NCBI GenBank assembly: GCA_028554755.1
Contig: JAPTOF010000006.1
Span: 15,437,001-15,501,000 of the forward strand
DNA: 64,000 nt
Source: Cordia subcordata
Taxonomy: Eukaryota; Streptophyta; Magnoliopsida; Boraginales; Cordiaceae
Direction of reading: 5' to 3'
Made by a program: the position numbers and the translations under genes. The notes under the pieces were generated by a model that was not told the origin of the DNA, made no database searches, and saw only the letters and a program-made list of their open reading frames with translations. Each line of letters starts with the position of its first letter. The stretch's first letter is position 1. Positions 1 through 10,299 of this stretch are shown here, piece after piece.

Positions 1-635
1 ATAGGTTACATTCTTTGCTTAGTCGAGTTTAGGTGCTAGTCCTTGGCTTTAAATCCAGCCAAGCGGATAAGTTAACCTAGACTAGAGTATCCCTCACTCA
101 CGTTAGTGTTGGTTAATCGAGCTTTGATGTCATGTAGTGTTTAGGTGCTAGTCCTTGACTTTAAATCCAGCCAAGAGGATAAGTTCTAAGCACGGATTGC
201 GTAGGCTAGGAGGGATTGGCCATTAGCTTTAAATCCAGCTAACGGGTTAAACCACTAGTATTGGTTAAGAGAACCCCCGATCAACACAACGGCAATAGAA
301 GTCCCGAGCCTTAGATAGACCTCATCCGCTATCATAGCCCAAGTCTAGCTGCAACGCAATCACCCTAGGCCCCCTTCTTCTTTATTAGTGTTTCCTTCCT
401 TAGTTTGGCTCCTTTAAGTTCCTCCATAGATTAGTTTTTATTTTCTTTTTTCCGAGCTCCCTTCCATCCCAAAGTAAGTACACACACGCACGTAGCTAGT
501 TTAAGGCACCCGAGCACATAGAGACTAAACTAAGGTAGCCTCCCTGTGGATTCGACCCCGCACTTGCACACACTGTACTACACACGTGCCGTGCACTTGC
601 GGGCTAGTTAGGCTTGTGCTCAAATAGCGATATCA
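1..635 (+). mobile_element. 3' part of a Ty3/gypsy (Athila-like) LTR
   Basis: The stretch ends in CA at 634-635 and contains, at about 541-600, the 'ccctgtggattcgacccc' block followed by repeated short cac/tac motifs that is common near the 3' end of plant gypsy LTRs. It is similar in order and wording to the two LTRs on the opposite strand at 54914-57949 and 59331-60962, including the phrase 'ctttaaatccagcc' (here seen three times, near 47, 160 and 227) and the closing 'gggctagttaggcttgtgct'. The LTR start lies outside the window. The sequence after 635 is the interior of a copia element, so this LTR marks an insertion; 'gttct' at 636-640 would be one copy of its 5 bp target duplication. No coding potential. 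Confidence 0.65.
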
Positions 636-1740
636 GTTCTAATATGTGACACCTATCTAGAATCAAAAGTCATATGATCTGTAGCACGAAAATCAATTAT
701 CCACACACTATTCAAAACAGGTGTAAAAATATTTAAAACTTTACCACAAGGATTTGCAGTTGCTACCAGCACTAAGCTTTTTCCATCATCATCTACATTT
801 GCTTCTGCAATAGTAGCAGTAGTTGAAGGCTTCTTGATATTCTTTTTTCGTGGTGCTCGACTATGATCCTACCATTCTAGATATCCCACAATTGTAGCAA
901 CGATCTTGATATGTCCAGTTTGATCACAATGGATGCATTTGTAAGTTGATTTTTTAGCAACTTTGGTTGTCTTTGATCGATTTTGAGTCACCATTTTCAC
1001 ACCTTCAGAATTTCCAGTCTCCCCCTTCAAAGTTGTATAATGTGCTACTTCCCGCCGAATTAATGCATAACATTCTTCCAAGCCTAGGATGGGCTCCTTA
1101 CATAAGATTTCTCCATCAACTTGTTCAAAATCACCATCCAAATCAGTAAGAAATATATGTACTCTTAGTCATTTAATGGACTTTTTGTACGCTGTTACAT
1201 CATCCAGATCTTTCATCATTACTTTATCTCGATGATCCAATTCTTGAAAAATCTCAACCAACTCTCCGTAGTATTCACTAAGAGACTTTCTACTTTGTTT
1301 CAGTGTGAAAGCCTTTTAGTTTAAAGCAAAGACTTGCAATTCATCACTTCCATCGTAGAATGCTTTTGATAAAGCATCCCATATTTCACGAGCAATAGAT
1401 AGGCGTAAATACCTTTTCATAATTTCTGGTGTCAAGGACGTCAACAACCACCTTTTGACTTTTTTTGTTTTCAATATACCACTTTTCATATCCATTGTCG
1501 GATTCTGTTGGTTGCTTCACCTTGCCACAAAAATAAGAAAGTTTCTCTCTTTTAGTAATATGCATTTCCATCAACTGTGACCAAACGTCATAATTTGACT
1601 CGTTGAGAATAGTTCTTGTACTAGGAACACTTTTGGATTGAGCCATCACTAGAATTGATTTTATTACAGATGATTTAATACCTTTTTCACTCATTTTGAT
1701 GATAATTTCGAAAACTAATTTCAAGAACTAATTAAAAGTG
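636..1740 (-). pseudogene. Ty1/copia gag and start of protease, decayed
   Basis: Read on the minus strand this is a copia Gag: the N-terminal segment (1386-1724) has the NYDVWSQLMEMHI phrase of the retrotransposon Gag N-terminal domain, the middle (about 1150-1390) reads as Gag with stops, and 869-1141 holds a C-X2-C-X4-H zinc knuckle whose last Cys is lost because the frame slips by one base near 895. The reading then continues into WIIDFRATDHMTF (about 640-700), which is the copia protease active site with the usual D-S/T-G-A changed to D-F-R-A. The element is cut at 635 by a gypsy LTR. It would have supplied capsid and protease for retrotransposition; in this state it is non-functional. 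Confidence 0.75.
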
Positions 1741-1741
1741 T

Positions 1742-1756
1742 TGGCTCTAGTACCAA
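1742..1756 (-). other. Primer-binding site of the copia element
   Basis: On the minus strand the bases directly after the LTR read ttggtactagagcc, close to the TGGTATCAGAGC sequence that pairs with the 3' end of initiator tRNA-Met and that most plant copia elements use to prime reverse transcription. The change of 'atc' to 'act' is probably decay. It supports the LTR end at 1759. Confidence 0.6.
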
Positions 1757-1758
1757 CT

Positions 1759-1974
1759 TGAAAGTAAAAGAAAAAAGATTTCTTTCATTCATTCACTCAT
1801 ACAAAATAAATATGTACAATCACTATTTATAGTACAATGGAGCTAATTGTTGGGAGACAAATTAGTCCTAAGTTAGTAAACTAATAATTGTACAATCTCG
1901 TAAACTAAGGAAATTATTACAAAGTGATTTATGGAGACAATTATAAAGAAATTTATGGAGAGAAAATCTCAACA
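1759..1974 (-). mobile_element. 5' LTR of the copia element (216 bp)
   Basis: On the minus strand the segment begins TGTTGAGATTTTC and ends ACTTTCA, directly followed by the primer-binding site and Gag. It contains a 'ctataaata' TATA-like box (about 1828-1836), so it fits a short copia LTR. The second LTR is not in the window because the element is interrupted at 635. Confidence 0.65.
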
Positions 1975-2129
1975 TTATGTCCCATATATAAACCAATCAA
2001 ACTATGATATAGGAATCCTTCATTCTCAATTCAAAATTACATATATAAATAACTTTTGCAACCATTGTGTAACCTATAGAAGCATAATTACTTACAACAA
2101 TTAGTTGTGTTAATAAGGTAGGCAATGGG

Positions 2130-3380
2130 TTAGAGACAGTACATTACGGAAATGCACAAAAGACAATAGATAAGAAAAGGAAAAAGGTTATCCTTAGAAT
2201 AGTGAGTAAATTCTTCAAGGTGATAGATGAGTTTGGCAAATTCTTCAAGGTGATAGATGAGTTTGGCAAATTCTTCAAGGTGATAGATGAGTTTGGAAAA
2301 TTCTTTAAGGTGATAGGTGAGTTTGGCTTCTGGTGGCAAGCTACTGTCAGGAGGTTGACTGGAGGATGAATTGAAAAGGCTCATCGTGAAAATAGGGATA
2401 ATGGCCTTTGAGTTGATGAGGTTTAACTATTTAGTTTTAGGATAGGAGAGAAGGATTAGGACCAAGTTGGTATGACCTTTAAAGTGTTTGACTTCAAACT
2501 AATGCTTGGAAACTAGTTTTTCAATCTCAACAGTTGGGGTTCTAGAATACTCTTATTTTTTTTTAACTCAAGAATCCCTAGGAATGAGGAATTGTCTGTT
2601 TAAACTGTGAACTAATGACCAATGAGGTGAAATTCAAATTTTTTGATCCCGTTCTTGACTGCTCATATCTCTTTGATTAGGGTATGATAATGTTACTCTT
2701 ATTCTTTGAACTATCTACTAGCATGGCTGCAATAGTGATGTTTTCCATTAACATTTTCAATGAGAATTGCTTGCCAAGTGCATCACTAGCATTGGTGGGC
2801 AAAATCCTTTGTCCTGTCTAGGGATCCTAAGAGAAGGAGGATTCTAACAGATTTGCTTGAGTGACTTAACATCTATCATCTGTTCTTTTGACAATGCCGA
2901 GGAACTGTTGAACTTCTTTTGTTATGAGACGACTATCAGGAAGTGAGAGTAATTATTGAGCAAGATAAGGTCCTTGTTAATATTTTCCATCTTTGATTGT
3001 CATGTCAAGGAACTTAATATCTACTTGTGCAATAAGACTTTTTTTCTGTTATAGCATGACTCTATAGAATTGCACAATCTTTTGAAAATCCCGCAACAGC
3101 CAAAAGTAATCATTTCTTTCCTGTGAAAACAAAAGAATATTGTCATTATAAACAAGAAGATTGTCAAGTATGGGCTCAAAGATTTAGGTTATAGCCTTTA
3201 TAGTAATGGTGCAACTTTGAGTCCAAAAGGCATGACTGTCCATTGGTATTGGGCATTTGGTATGTAGAAGGTTGTTTTACATCCATCTTTTTAATCAATA
3301 TCAAGTTGCAAAAAGCCTGCTTTGAAGTTAAATTTGGAAAAGATTTTTGCTTGGGCCAAGTAAGAGAAAAGCATTTTCCA
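2130..3380 (-). pseudogene. Endogenous pararetrovirus (caulimovirid-like) reverse transcriptase / RNase H fragment
   Basis: On the minus strand, from 3380 downwards, the sequence reads in broken frames as the catalytic part of a plant pararetrovirus reverse transcriptase (about 3050-3380), then its connecting region and RNase H (about 2560-3050), and then a C-terminal tail that contains a four-fold 10-residue repeat (2208-2327). There are many stops and frame slips, so no functional polymerase remains. This is a relic of a dsDNA reverse-transcribing virus integrated into the host chromosome; genus cannot be set by eye. No integrase is expected in this virus family and none is seen. Its upstream end is fused at about 3380 to an unrelated PIF/Harbinger transposase fragment. 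Confidence 0.6.
2208..2327 (-). repeat. Four 30 bp tandem repeats inside the pararetroviral fragment
   Basis: Units start at 2208, 2238, 2268 and 2298; units two and three are identical and the outer ones differ by a few bases. The period is a multiple of three. On the minus strand an 84-codon open frame (2130-2384) runs through all units and gives a ten-residue repeat around YHLEEF, so the array would add heptad-like leucine-rich repeats to the tail of the polymerase reading. Whether it was coding when active is unknown. Confidence 0.85.
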
Positions 3381-3700
3381 GGGAAGCCTCTTTGATTATC
3401 AATTTCTAGTAATCTAGCAATATCACCTTCATTTTGTGATCTCAAGTATACATCTCCAAATATTTTCACAATCGCCTTTAATGATTTTTCAAAGTCTCTA
3501 TTAGCCATGGATTCTCCTATTCTCCCATAATTATCAACTAAATCTGCAACTGCTTCATATGCAATCATTTGTAATGCATCTGCCTGGCAGAAACTTTTTT
3601 CCTAATGAAATATGGATCATATGTTTCCACTGTTGATTGAATTCGAAAAAATAAGTGTCGGCTCATATGAAACCTTCCTCTAAAAAATTTGAAGGATAAG
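3380..3700 (-). pseudogene. PIF/Harbinger transposase fragment, copy 1
   Basis: The minus strand reads as the N-terminal and central part of a plant Harbinger (DDE_Tnp_4 / HARBI1-like) transposase: an AYEAVADLVDNYGRIGES-like segment near 3570-3510, then a YLRS...DIARLLEI segment near 3450-3400 and RGFPG at the junction. A full transposase of this kind has roughly 400 residues; only about 65 are clear here. The order of motifs and the flanking non-coding sequence match copy 2 at 10300-12830. It is truncated by the pararetroviral fragment at about 3380. Confidence 0.7.
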
Positions 3701-4630
3701 CAGGATTTTAGACAAAATAGTCGTTGTATAGCATTTTATAGCTTTATAGTCTATCTCGCCAAATGTAAGTATAATAAAAAATAGTTATATGATGTACATT
3801 TTGATGACTCTTACACATTTATCTTTATTATCTAGAAGTTTGGTGACCGCTAACTCTTTATCTATGTTAGAATCATCAAATTGCACGCTTTGATAGTTTG
3901 AAGCCATATATCTAAAAGAATAAAATGATTCCAACAGTTTATATGTTTGCAAGAGTTTTATGTACATTTAAACTTGGAGCATGACTATTTAAAATTGAAA
4001 TCTCACTAACCATAACTATTAAAGTAAATGGCGATTAAACATAAAAAAAAACTATCGATTGATGGACATAAAGTGAATGGAGATACAGAAGGCAACCAAT
4101 TGATGGACATCAAATGAACGACTTGATTGAGATAAAGTAAACAACGATGGATATAAAGATAACAACTGATTGATTGACATAAAAGTGAACGACGATTGAA
4201 CATAAAGAAAATAATTGATTGATGCACTTAAATTGAACAACAATTAAAAATTAAGGAAGAAAGCAACCTAATTGACCAAGAAAAAAGGATTGATGGAAAG
4301 AAAATAAATTAAATAACTATAAAAATTAAATATTAAATTTAATAACTAAATTTTTCAATATATCTTCAAGATTTTTTATAAAAAAAATTATAATAGGATA
4401 ATACATATTAAAGATAAAGAAAAAAAATAAAAGTGAAATTAGATAAAGAGTAAAAAGTAGGGAGGTTGTTGGACTAAACTGAGATAGGGAGTCCTTAAGG
4501 AGAAAAAAAAAAAAAGGTAGACAGGTTGTTAGAGTAAAACTAATATAAAGGAGCCCTTAAATGTAGAGATGACGAATTTGACTTCTTAAATGTAAGGAAA
4601 AAAAATAGGGAGATTGTTGAAGTTAAGCCA
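3700..4630 (-). mobile_element. Non-coding part of PIF/Harbinger copy 1
   Basis: This stretch aligns by eye with 11340-12825 of copy 2: shared blocks include 'tagtcgttgtatagc', 'tgatgactctta', the 'ggacataaagtgaa' repeats and the closing block around 4590-4630. Copy 1 lacks the 30 bp array, the MITE and the roughly 330 bp insert that copy 2 has. No gene is seen; short open frames on the minus strand come from the repeat at 3990-4260. Confidence 0.55.
3990..4260. repeat. Degenerate minisatellite in Harbinger copy 1
   Basis: About five diverged units of roughly 45-55 bp, each built of 'ttgatggacataaagtgaa' followed by 'cgacgattgaacataaaga' with variants. The same motif array is present in copy 2 at 11990-12190, so it belongs to the element and predates the two insertions. 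Confidence 0.65.
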
Positions 4631-4639
4631 AGGCCGACT

Positions 4640-5728
4640 CCAGCAACCTTGCCACTTTGAAAGAGTTGACCATTTGTGTTCCTCTCCAACGGCTATGCCA
4701 AAAGCCTTGCCATTTTATGGAGTTTCGCGAATTAGCTTTTTGCCTTACCAAATCTGTTTAGCAAAACAGCCTGCCCAAAATTTTTTTCCCGTACAATCAA
4801 TAGTCATATTATCGTCGGTATTGAAAAACCATAAAATAAAAAGCTACCAAAAATCAACGATAAAATTTTCCTTATGTAAATATCAGAATGACTTTTTTTT
4901 TTATCACAACTCAACTTAGAAAATCCATACAAAAAGTTAAAGGAAAAAATTGAAAGGTAAAAAGAAATTACTCTATTTTCACCAGAAAATTGCTCCTTTG
5001 TTGATATTCTTGCTGATAGCTACAATTTTGCTAAAGAAGATCCGACAAGTAACTTTAATAATTTTTATCCTCTTCATTTGGAGAAAATTGCTCCTTTGTT
5101 GATACTCTATAGAGTCCTTCTTATGGCTAGTGGGGTGATGGGGGTGCTAGAGTGGGAAAGGAGAAAGGGAAAGTGGGAAGGAAAGATGATAGGCTGATTA
5201 GAAGTAGATTAATATTTTTTTATATGTGAGATTAGGGTTTATAATTATATGTTTTTACAATAAAACCCCTTAACTTTTATTATTTGTGTTTTAAGTTACA
5301 TGTTAATTTTAGTAGTAAAATATTTTAGCTAATTTGTTTTAATGTTTTATTAATTTTGTTTATATTCATTTAAACATAATAATTTTATTTATTAAATTTT
5401 GATATTGTTTTTCTTTACTTAGTTTAACTTATTTATTTTGTTTATAGATGAAAAAGAGACTGCATATTTCATGAATTTGCTTCATGGGACCTTTTTGACA
5501 ACGAGTTTTAAATGGACTCGCCAGTGCAAATGATGGAACTTTTACTGATGCAACACCATCTACTCCATTTGCGATGTGACTAGAATCTATGTTAAAGAGA
5601 AAATAATTTTTTATTAAAAAAGATAACATACTTGTTTCAGTTAGACTAAATATTAGTATGAATACAGTGCATGGTAACGATAAAACGGATTTAATGTATT
5701 GGCATATAATACATGATTATTTTCATAA
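4640..5728. other. AT-rich intergenic sequence, no gene seen
   Basis: No open frame with recognisable similarity. A 23 bp direct repeat (agaaaattgctcctttgttg) occurs at about 4984 and 5082. The rest is low-complexity A/T-rich DNA; an open frame at 4614-4919 shows no domain. Confidence 0.5.
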
Positions 5729-6132
5729 GAGAAATGCTATATATCGCCTCCTTTTGTTATCATCCTTTTCTCACCCCTCATGTCATTATGTGGTGTCCTA
5801 GCTGGCATGCCAACAAAATATATGTTTATTTTTCTTGTTTTATTATTTTTCTTTATCCTTCTAATTTATTTTTTCTACCCAAATTAACTTTTCAATCAAT
5901 TAACCCTTTTCATCAAAATTCTTTCCCTCTCAGTTCAATCTTTCTTCCCCCTTTCCTTTTTCCCATCCAATTTTTTAAAAACGATCAACCTACCGGCATT
6001 ATTAGTGTCATTAGTAATCATGAATGAGCAATTATAGCTAATAACGCAAAAAAAATATTTGGCAAAAGATAGTAACCTACTAGCATAGCTCTTTTCTATT
6101 AATGAAAGTTCTGTTTTTTCCCCAAAAAAAAA

Positions 6133-6345
6133 GACCTCTTTGGTTTCAGTTTTTGTTTTTTGTTTCGAAAACAGTTCTTCAAAACATATTTCAAAAACAG
6201 TTTTTGAGAACAAAACAGTAAAAAATATGTTTGGAAACTTTGTTCTTAAAATAGTTTTAGAACTTTAAAAAACAATAAACTTGTTTGGATAATTTGCTTT
6301 GAAAACAACTTTTAGAAACAACGATCGCTTTGGCTTTATTTTCAA
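6133..6345. repeat. Possible MITE-like insert with ggtttc end
   Basis: The segment opens gacctctttggtttcagtttt and is rich in runs such as 'aaaacagttttt'. A related sequence lies in inverted orientation at 8790-9003. Ends of this kind are common in small hAT-type MITEs, but target duplications could not be seen, so the limits are approximate. Confidence 0.35.
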
Positions 6346-7447
6346 ATCTTTTTTTTTTCTGTCTCAATATTTTATATAAACTACTTATTAAACTTTTTTG
6401 TCCAGTTCTAAATTAAAGAGTGTTTTTTAGCTTTTACTTATTTCAACTTGGAGAGTTTCTTTTTCCTACTCTTTTTCCTTTGGATTTTCACCTTCCAAGT
6501 TCCAACTAGATTCTTATTAAAAATTGGTTAATCCAAACATATATTGAAAAAAAATTGGGATTTTTTGCAGGAAAAGTATTTTTTTTATTTAATTAGTATT
6601 ACATCTTAGATCTTCTGAAAATTGTGAAAAAAGAAATTCTAATTGCATCTGAATGCAACATAATGCAGGCAATTATTCTAATTAATAATATAAAAATCCC
6701 TTTCTTTCGTATTATACAGTAATCAACGGATCAATGAAATCAAGGCTATTATTCTTTGAACGACTTGGGAGTGAAGTATTCTTTATAACACAGTTGTATG
6801 AGTGCACTAAAAAGGCAGAAACAACTTTAAAAACTTTACAATAAAAATAACTTTAAGAGTCTTACAAAATCATCATTATCAAAGTATTGCTACATAAATA
6901 TTACTGCTCCAAGATTACCAGCCAAGCAAGACCAATCCACACTACACATGCACTTCTAATTATACAAGATATGCAACTGTGGATGCCTTCAACCTAAAAC
7001 TGAAATAATTAACAAATTAGAGTTAAATGGAAAGATAGTGCCTGAAAATGTATATTTACGCAAAGCAAATTTGAAATAGACAATCCAAGTGACTTGAATG
7101 ACATGAATGGTGCATCACATAGCATTTTCAAGCTCGTTATAAATACATAGCATTTTTGAGCTCTTTATAAAATAGTCCTACAAGCATTACTTTATCAACT
7201 AAGATGCAACACAATTTGCAAGCTAATTCCTATCAGTATAATAGGAGATTTAACTCCTCCATTGAATGACTATTGTTAGTAAGTTTCCCCAGCCTCCTTC
7301 CCCTTCTTTTCTTATCAATATATATTATTAGATTAACAAAATGGAAAAAGCTCCTTTTACAAGAAATAACAAAAATGAAAACTAGAGAATCTTCCACCCA
7401 AAAATGATGCAACTCGAAAAAAAAAAAAAATAGAAGAAGAAGATACA

Positions 7448-7960
7448 GGGAAAAATTCAAAAATCACACTAGTTGTTGCTTAAAACACATATATTCACTT
7501 CCCACATCAATCACCAGATCCATTACTAACAACGTTACAAGCATACATCTGTGCACATTCAAAAAGCAAATTAATGTGGAAAAATTTAAAACTCATACTT
7601 GTTTGTTGCTCAAACATACACATCCATTTTCTAAGTTGATCACCAAATCGACTACTAATACCATATAGGCCTATATAAACAAACAAGGTATATTCCCATT
7701 AACAGTTATACATACATCTACATGCATTTGAAAACAAATACACATAAATGAAACTCAAAACTCATATTTACTTGTTCAAAAAATATAAATTGTTTTTCTA
7801 ATTAATCAATAGATTAATCAGTTGTAACATTATAGGCATATATATAGAAAGAAGCTATGATTCCATATAAATTTATGAGTAAATAGACAAAAAAAATATC
7901 AAAATTCACATTAATTACTCATATAGTAAATTAATCACAACTTTATACATACAAATTTTG
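7448..7960. repeat. Four degenerate tandem units of about 130-165 bp
   Basis: Units begin near 7450, 7585, 7757 and 7900 with 'aaaattcaaaaatcaca', 'aaaatttaaaactcata', 'aactcaaaactcatat' and 'atcaaaattcacatt', each followed by a ttgttgct/ttgttc block, an 'atcacca' block and 'tacatacat'. Spacing and identity fall along the array, so this is an old satellite-like expansion inside the Mutator-like element. Confidence 0.5.
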
Positions 7961-8789
7961 TAATTAAAGCATGTAAACATCAAGACAAATCAACTATCAT
8001 ATTAAACTAGAGCACAACACTGAAAGGATATGATGGATTCCACTCCTTAATCACTTTATTGAACAGAGGATCCTAATCAACTATCGCGAATCTCTAAAGA
8101 CTATTTTATAGGTCAATTATTACATTAACACTTAATGTTTCCTTTACAATGAAAAACCAACGAATTGGGCATCTCTTGATCCACCTTAAAACCGAAGAAG
8201 AATACCTTTAAATCACACAAATTATCACATAAAGAGATATAAATTCAAGTCCGCAATAAAAGAATAATTAGATTGGTATTTCTCAATCCACCTAATCTTC
8301 AAAAGGAAATCATATTAGCCAAGAAAAGCTTTTCAAAAGAATGATGGACACTTCAACATAAAACACATGCAAACACACATATATACGCAAACATATATAT
8401 CACAAATTCTCTAATGACTTTTTTTCTGTGTAAATTGCCACATGGACACACAAAAATCTACCTCTAGAATAAAATGCACAAAATGAATATTTCTTAATTC
8501 ACTTCAAAATTCACCAAAAGAAAAAAAAAAAAAGAAAGAGAAAACTAACCAAATTGAAAAGCGAGTAATATATTGTATTCTTTCTTAGTTACCCACAAAC
8601 AGTATGCCAGAGGATTTTAGAAGGAACACGAAAGTGGATGGGCAAAAAATTGTTTTGTTTCAGACCTACGATAAACACGAGATCAACACAGATGGGGTAG
8701 AGATAGCAAAAACTGTGTTGTTTCCGCGAAGAAGTGGAGAGAGAGTAATATATATGTATTATAATTGTTTGCCATTATAATGAGCTTTT

Positions 8790-9003
8790 GTTTACCAAAT
8801 TGCCATTAATGACCTCTGTTTTGTTTATGGTCTTGAAAACAAAGCTTGAAAACATCTTAGAGTTGTTCACAATTTTTGCCTTTTGAAATACTTATTTTGA
8901 GAACAATTTTTAAAAACTAAAAGACAAAAAATTCTTGCAAAGCAATTTTTTTTTTGTTTTTAAAAACTAAAAACTATTTTTAAAATAGAAACCAGATAGA
9001 CCC
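8790..9003. repeat. Possible MITE-like insert, inverted relative of 6133-6345
   Basis: Read on the minus strand it opens gggtctatctggtttctattt and closes with 'aacagaggtca'. It resembles 6133-6345 in its first 25 bases and in composition. Limits are approximate. Confidence 0.35.
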
Positions 9004-9553
9004 GAAAATTCTCTATTCACCACCACTCATCCGCAGTGGGTGAGATGATGCATTAGATTTGTCTGAATAACTGGCAATGAAGCAACTAATTGCACTGACA
9101 ACACTTCAAAGATTACACTAAAGAGAAAAGATATTAGCACTGCTTTAAAGATTAGGCTAAAGCCAAAAAATGATATATATATATATATATATACACACAC
9201 ATAACCAAATTAGTTCAATCCATAGTGTGTTTCTCCATGTTGCTAATAGGCAAAAGCATAAACATTTTTCCTTTTGGTTTAGAATATATCATTCATTCAC
9301 AAGACCGTTATGGGTTAAACGAAGGAGGAAAAAAATTTTGACAAAAAAGGAAAAAGAAAGAATTGATTGAAAATTTAACTTGGATAGAGAAAAACAAATT
9401 TGGAAAAAAATATATTAGGAAGTGAGAGAAAAATAAAAAATAAGAAAGTAAATAAAAAGTTCTATCTAGTTGGCATGCCAACTAAGACACCACGTAAGGT
9501 GTGATAAAAAGATGATGAGAAAAAAGTGACATGTAGCATTGCCCTTGTCATAA

Positions 9554-9850
9554 ATACAAAAATTTTCATTCAAAACGTAGTGAAAATTTACTTGTGTATA
9601 ATTCTTCAACTATCAATATGTCCACAAATTAAATTTGTAGTTGTTATGCTCAAATCAAGTCTAAAAATTAAGTGGCAAGACTAAATAAGATGAGGTCCAT
9701 TTAAACATTTAATATATAATTTTTATGAGTTTTTTTATTATTAAATTAAATTGATATATTTAATACTTGATGCAAATTCAAGATGCCAAGTTATTTACCT
9801 AACTTTGCATAAATCATCTTATCAATTTGAGCGGTTTTAGACTAAACTCA
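9554..9850. other. Intergenic, nothing recognised
   Basis: AT-rich sequence between the Mutator-like element and the Harbinger relic. No open frame or repeat stands out. Confidence 0.5.
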
Positions 9851-10210
9851 AGTATCAACCAAAATGGATTCAAGAACATTCAAAAGTAAAAAGAAAGATG
9901 ATAGTCTATGCAACTCTTTAGCTTAGAGGATGATTGCAATCCAAATGACACATTTATGACAAGGGAGGGACCATTAGGTAGAGGTGCAGAAAAAGAAAAA
10001 TTTAATAAGAAAAAGAACAGAGCAATAATGGAAAATGATAAAGATAATCCTATTACAAAAATGTTAGAAAAATGATGCAATCCAAAGAAAGAATTGCACA
10101 AAGAAAAAGATGAAACAAGTAGAAATCGAGCGAGAAGAGAGAATTATGGAAAAATATCTCAGCAATATGTCTTTGATGCAAGCTGAATATTAGAAAAAAC
10201 AACAACAAGA
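9850..10210 (+). pseudogene. PIF/Harbinger accessory ORF (SANT/NAM-associated type), C-terminal remnant
   Basis: The plus strand reads GPLGRGAEKEKFNKKKNRA, then a lysine/glutamate-rich stretch and ERRIMEK...MSLMQAEY in frames broken by stops. This is the pattern of the C-terminal part of the second protein of plant PIF/Harbinger elements (Myb/SANT-like DNA-binding partner with a NAM-associated C-terminal domain), which helps bring the transposase to the ends. It lies tail to tail with the transposase remnant on the opposite strand (10300-11340), a usual arrangement in these elements. The N-terminal SANT part is not seen. Not functional. Confidence 0.5.
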
Positions 10211-10299
10211 ATCATACAAGAAAGGGTTGGATTTGATGTAAAGTTCTTATGATAAAGTTCAAATTGCTTTCATTTAAATGAAAAGTTCTACTATTGAAC

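Larger units (their letters stand above)
5729..9544. mobile_element. Non-autonomous Mutator-like element with long TIRs
   Basis: The left end (5729-about 5990) and the right end (about 9240-9544, reversed) are inverted copies over about 260-300 bp at roughly 70 percent identity; both hold 'ggcatgccaact/a' about 80-100 bp from the tip and 'ttttcaatcaatt' further in. The tips read GAGAAATGCTATAT and GGGCAATGCTACAT. They are flanked by TTTTCATAA (5720-5728) and TTGTCATAA (9545-9553), eight of nine identical, as expected for a 9 bp Mutator target duplication. The 3.8 kb body has no transposase. It holds degenerate tandem units at 7448-7960 and a slightly richer piece at about 8600-8760 that could be a captured fragment, but I cannot name it. 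Confidence 0.6.

Noticed and set aside
2208..2327. 30 bp evenly spaced repeats (also 11361-11480) as a CRISPR-like array
   Set aside because: Units are directly adjacent without spacers, and the context is plant transposon and endogenous viral sequence. They are simple tandem duplications.
3176..3568. 130-codon minus-strand open frame as a gene
   Set aside because: It spans the junction of two unrelated relics and has no conservation as a unit.
6133..9003. The two ggtttc-type segments as inner parts of the long TIRs of the 3.8 kb element
   Set aside because: The sequences between them and the outer TIRs do not match each other in reverse, so they are more likely separate small inserts.
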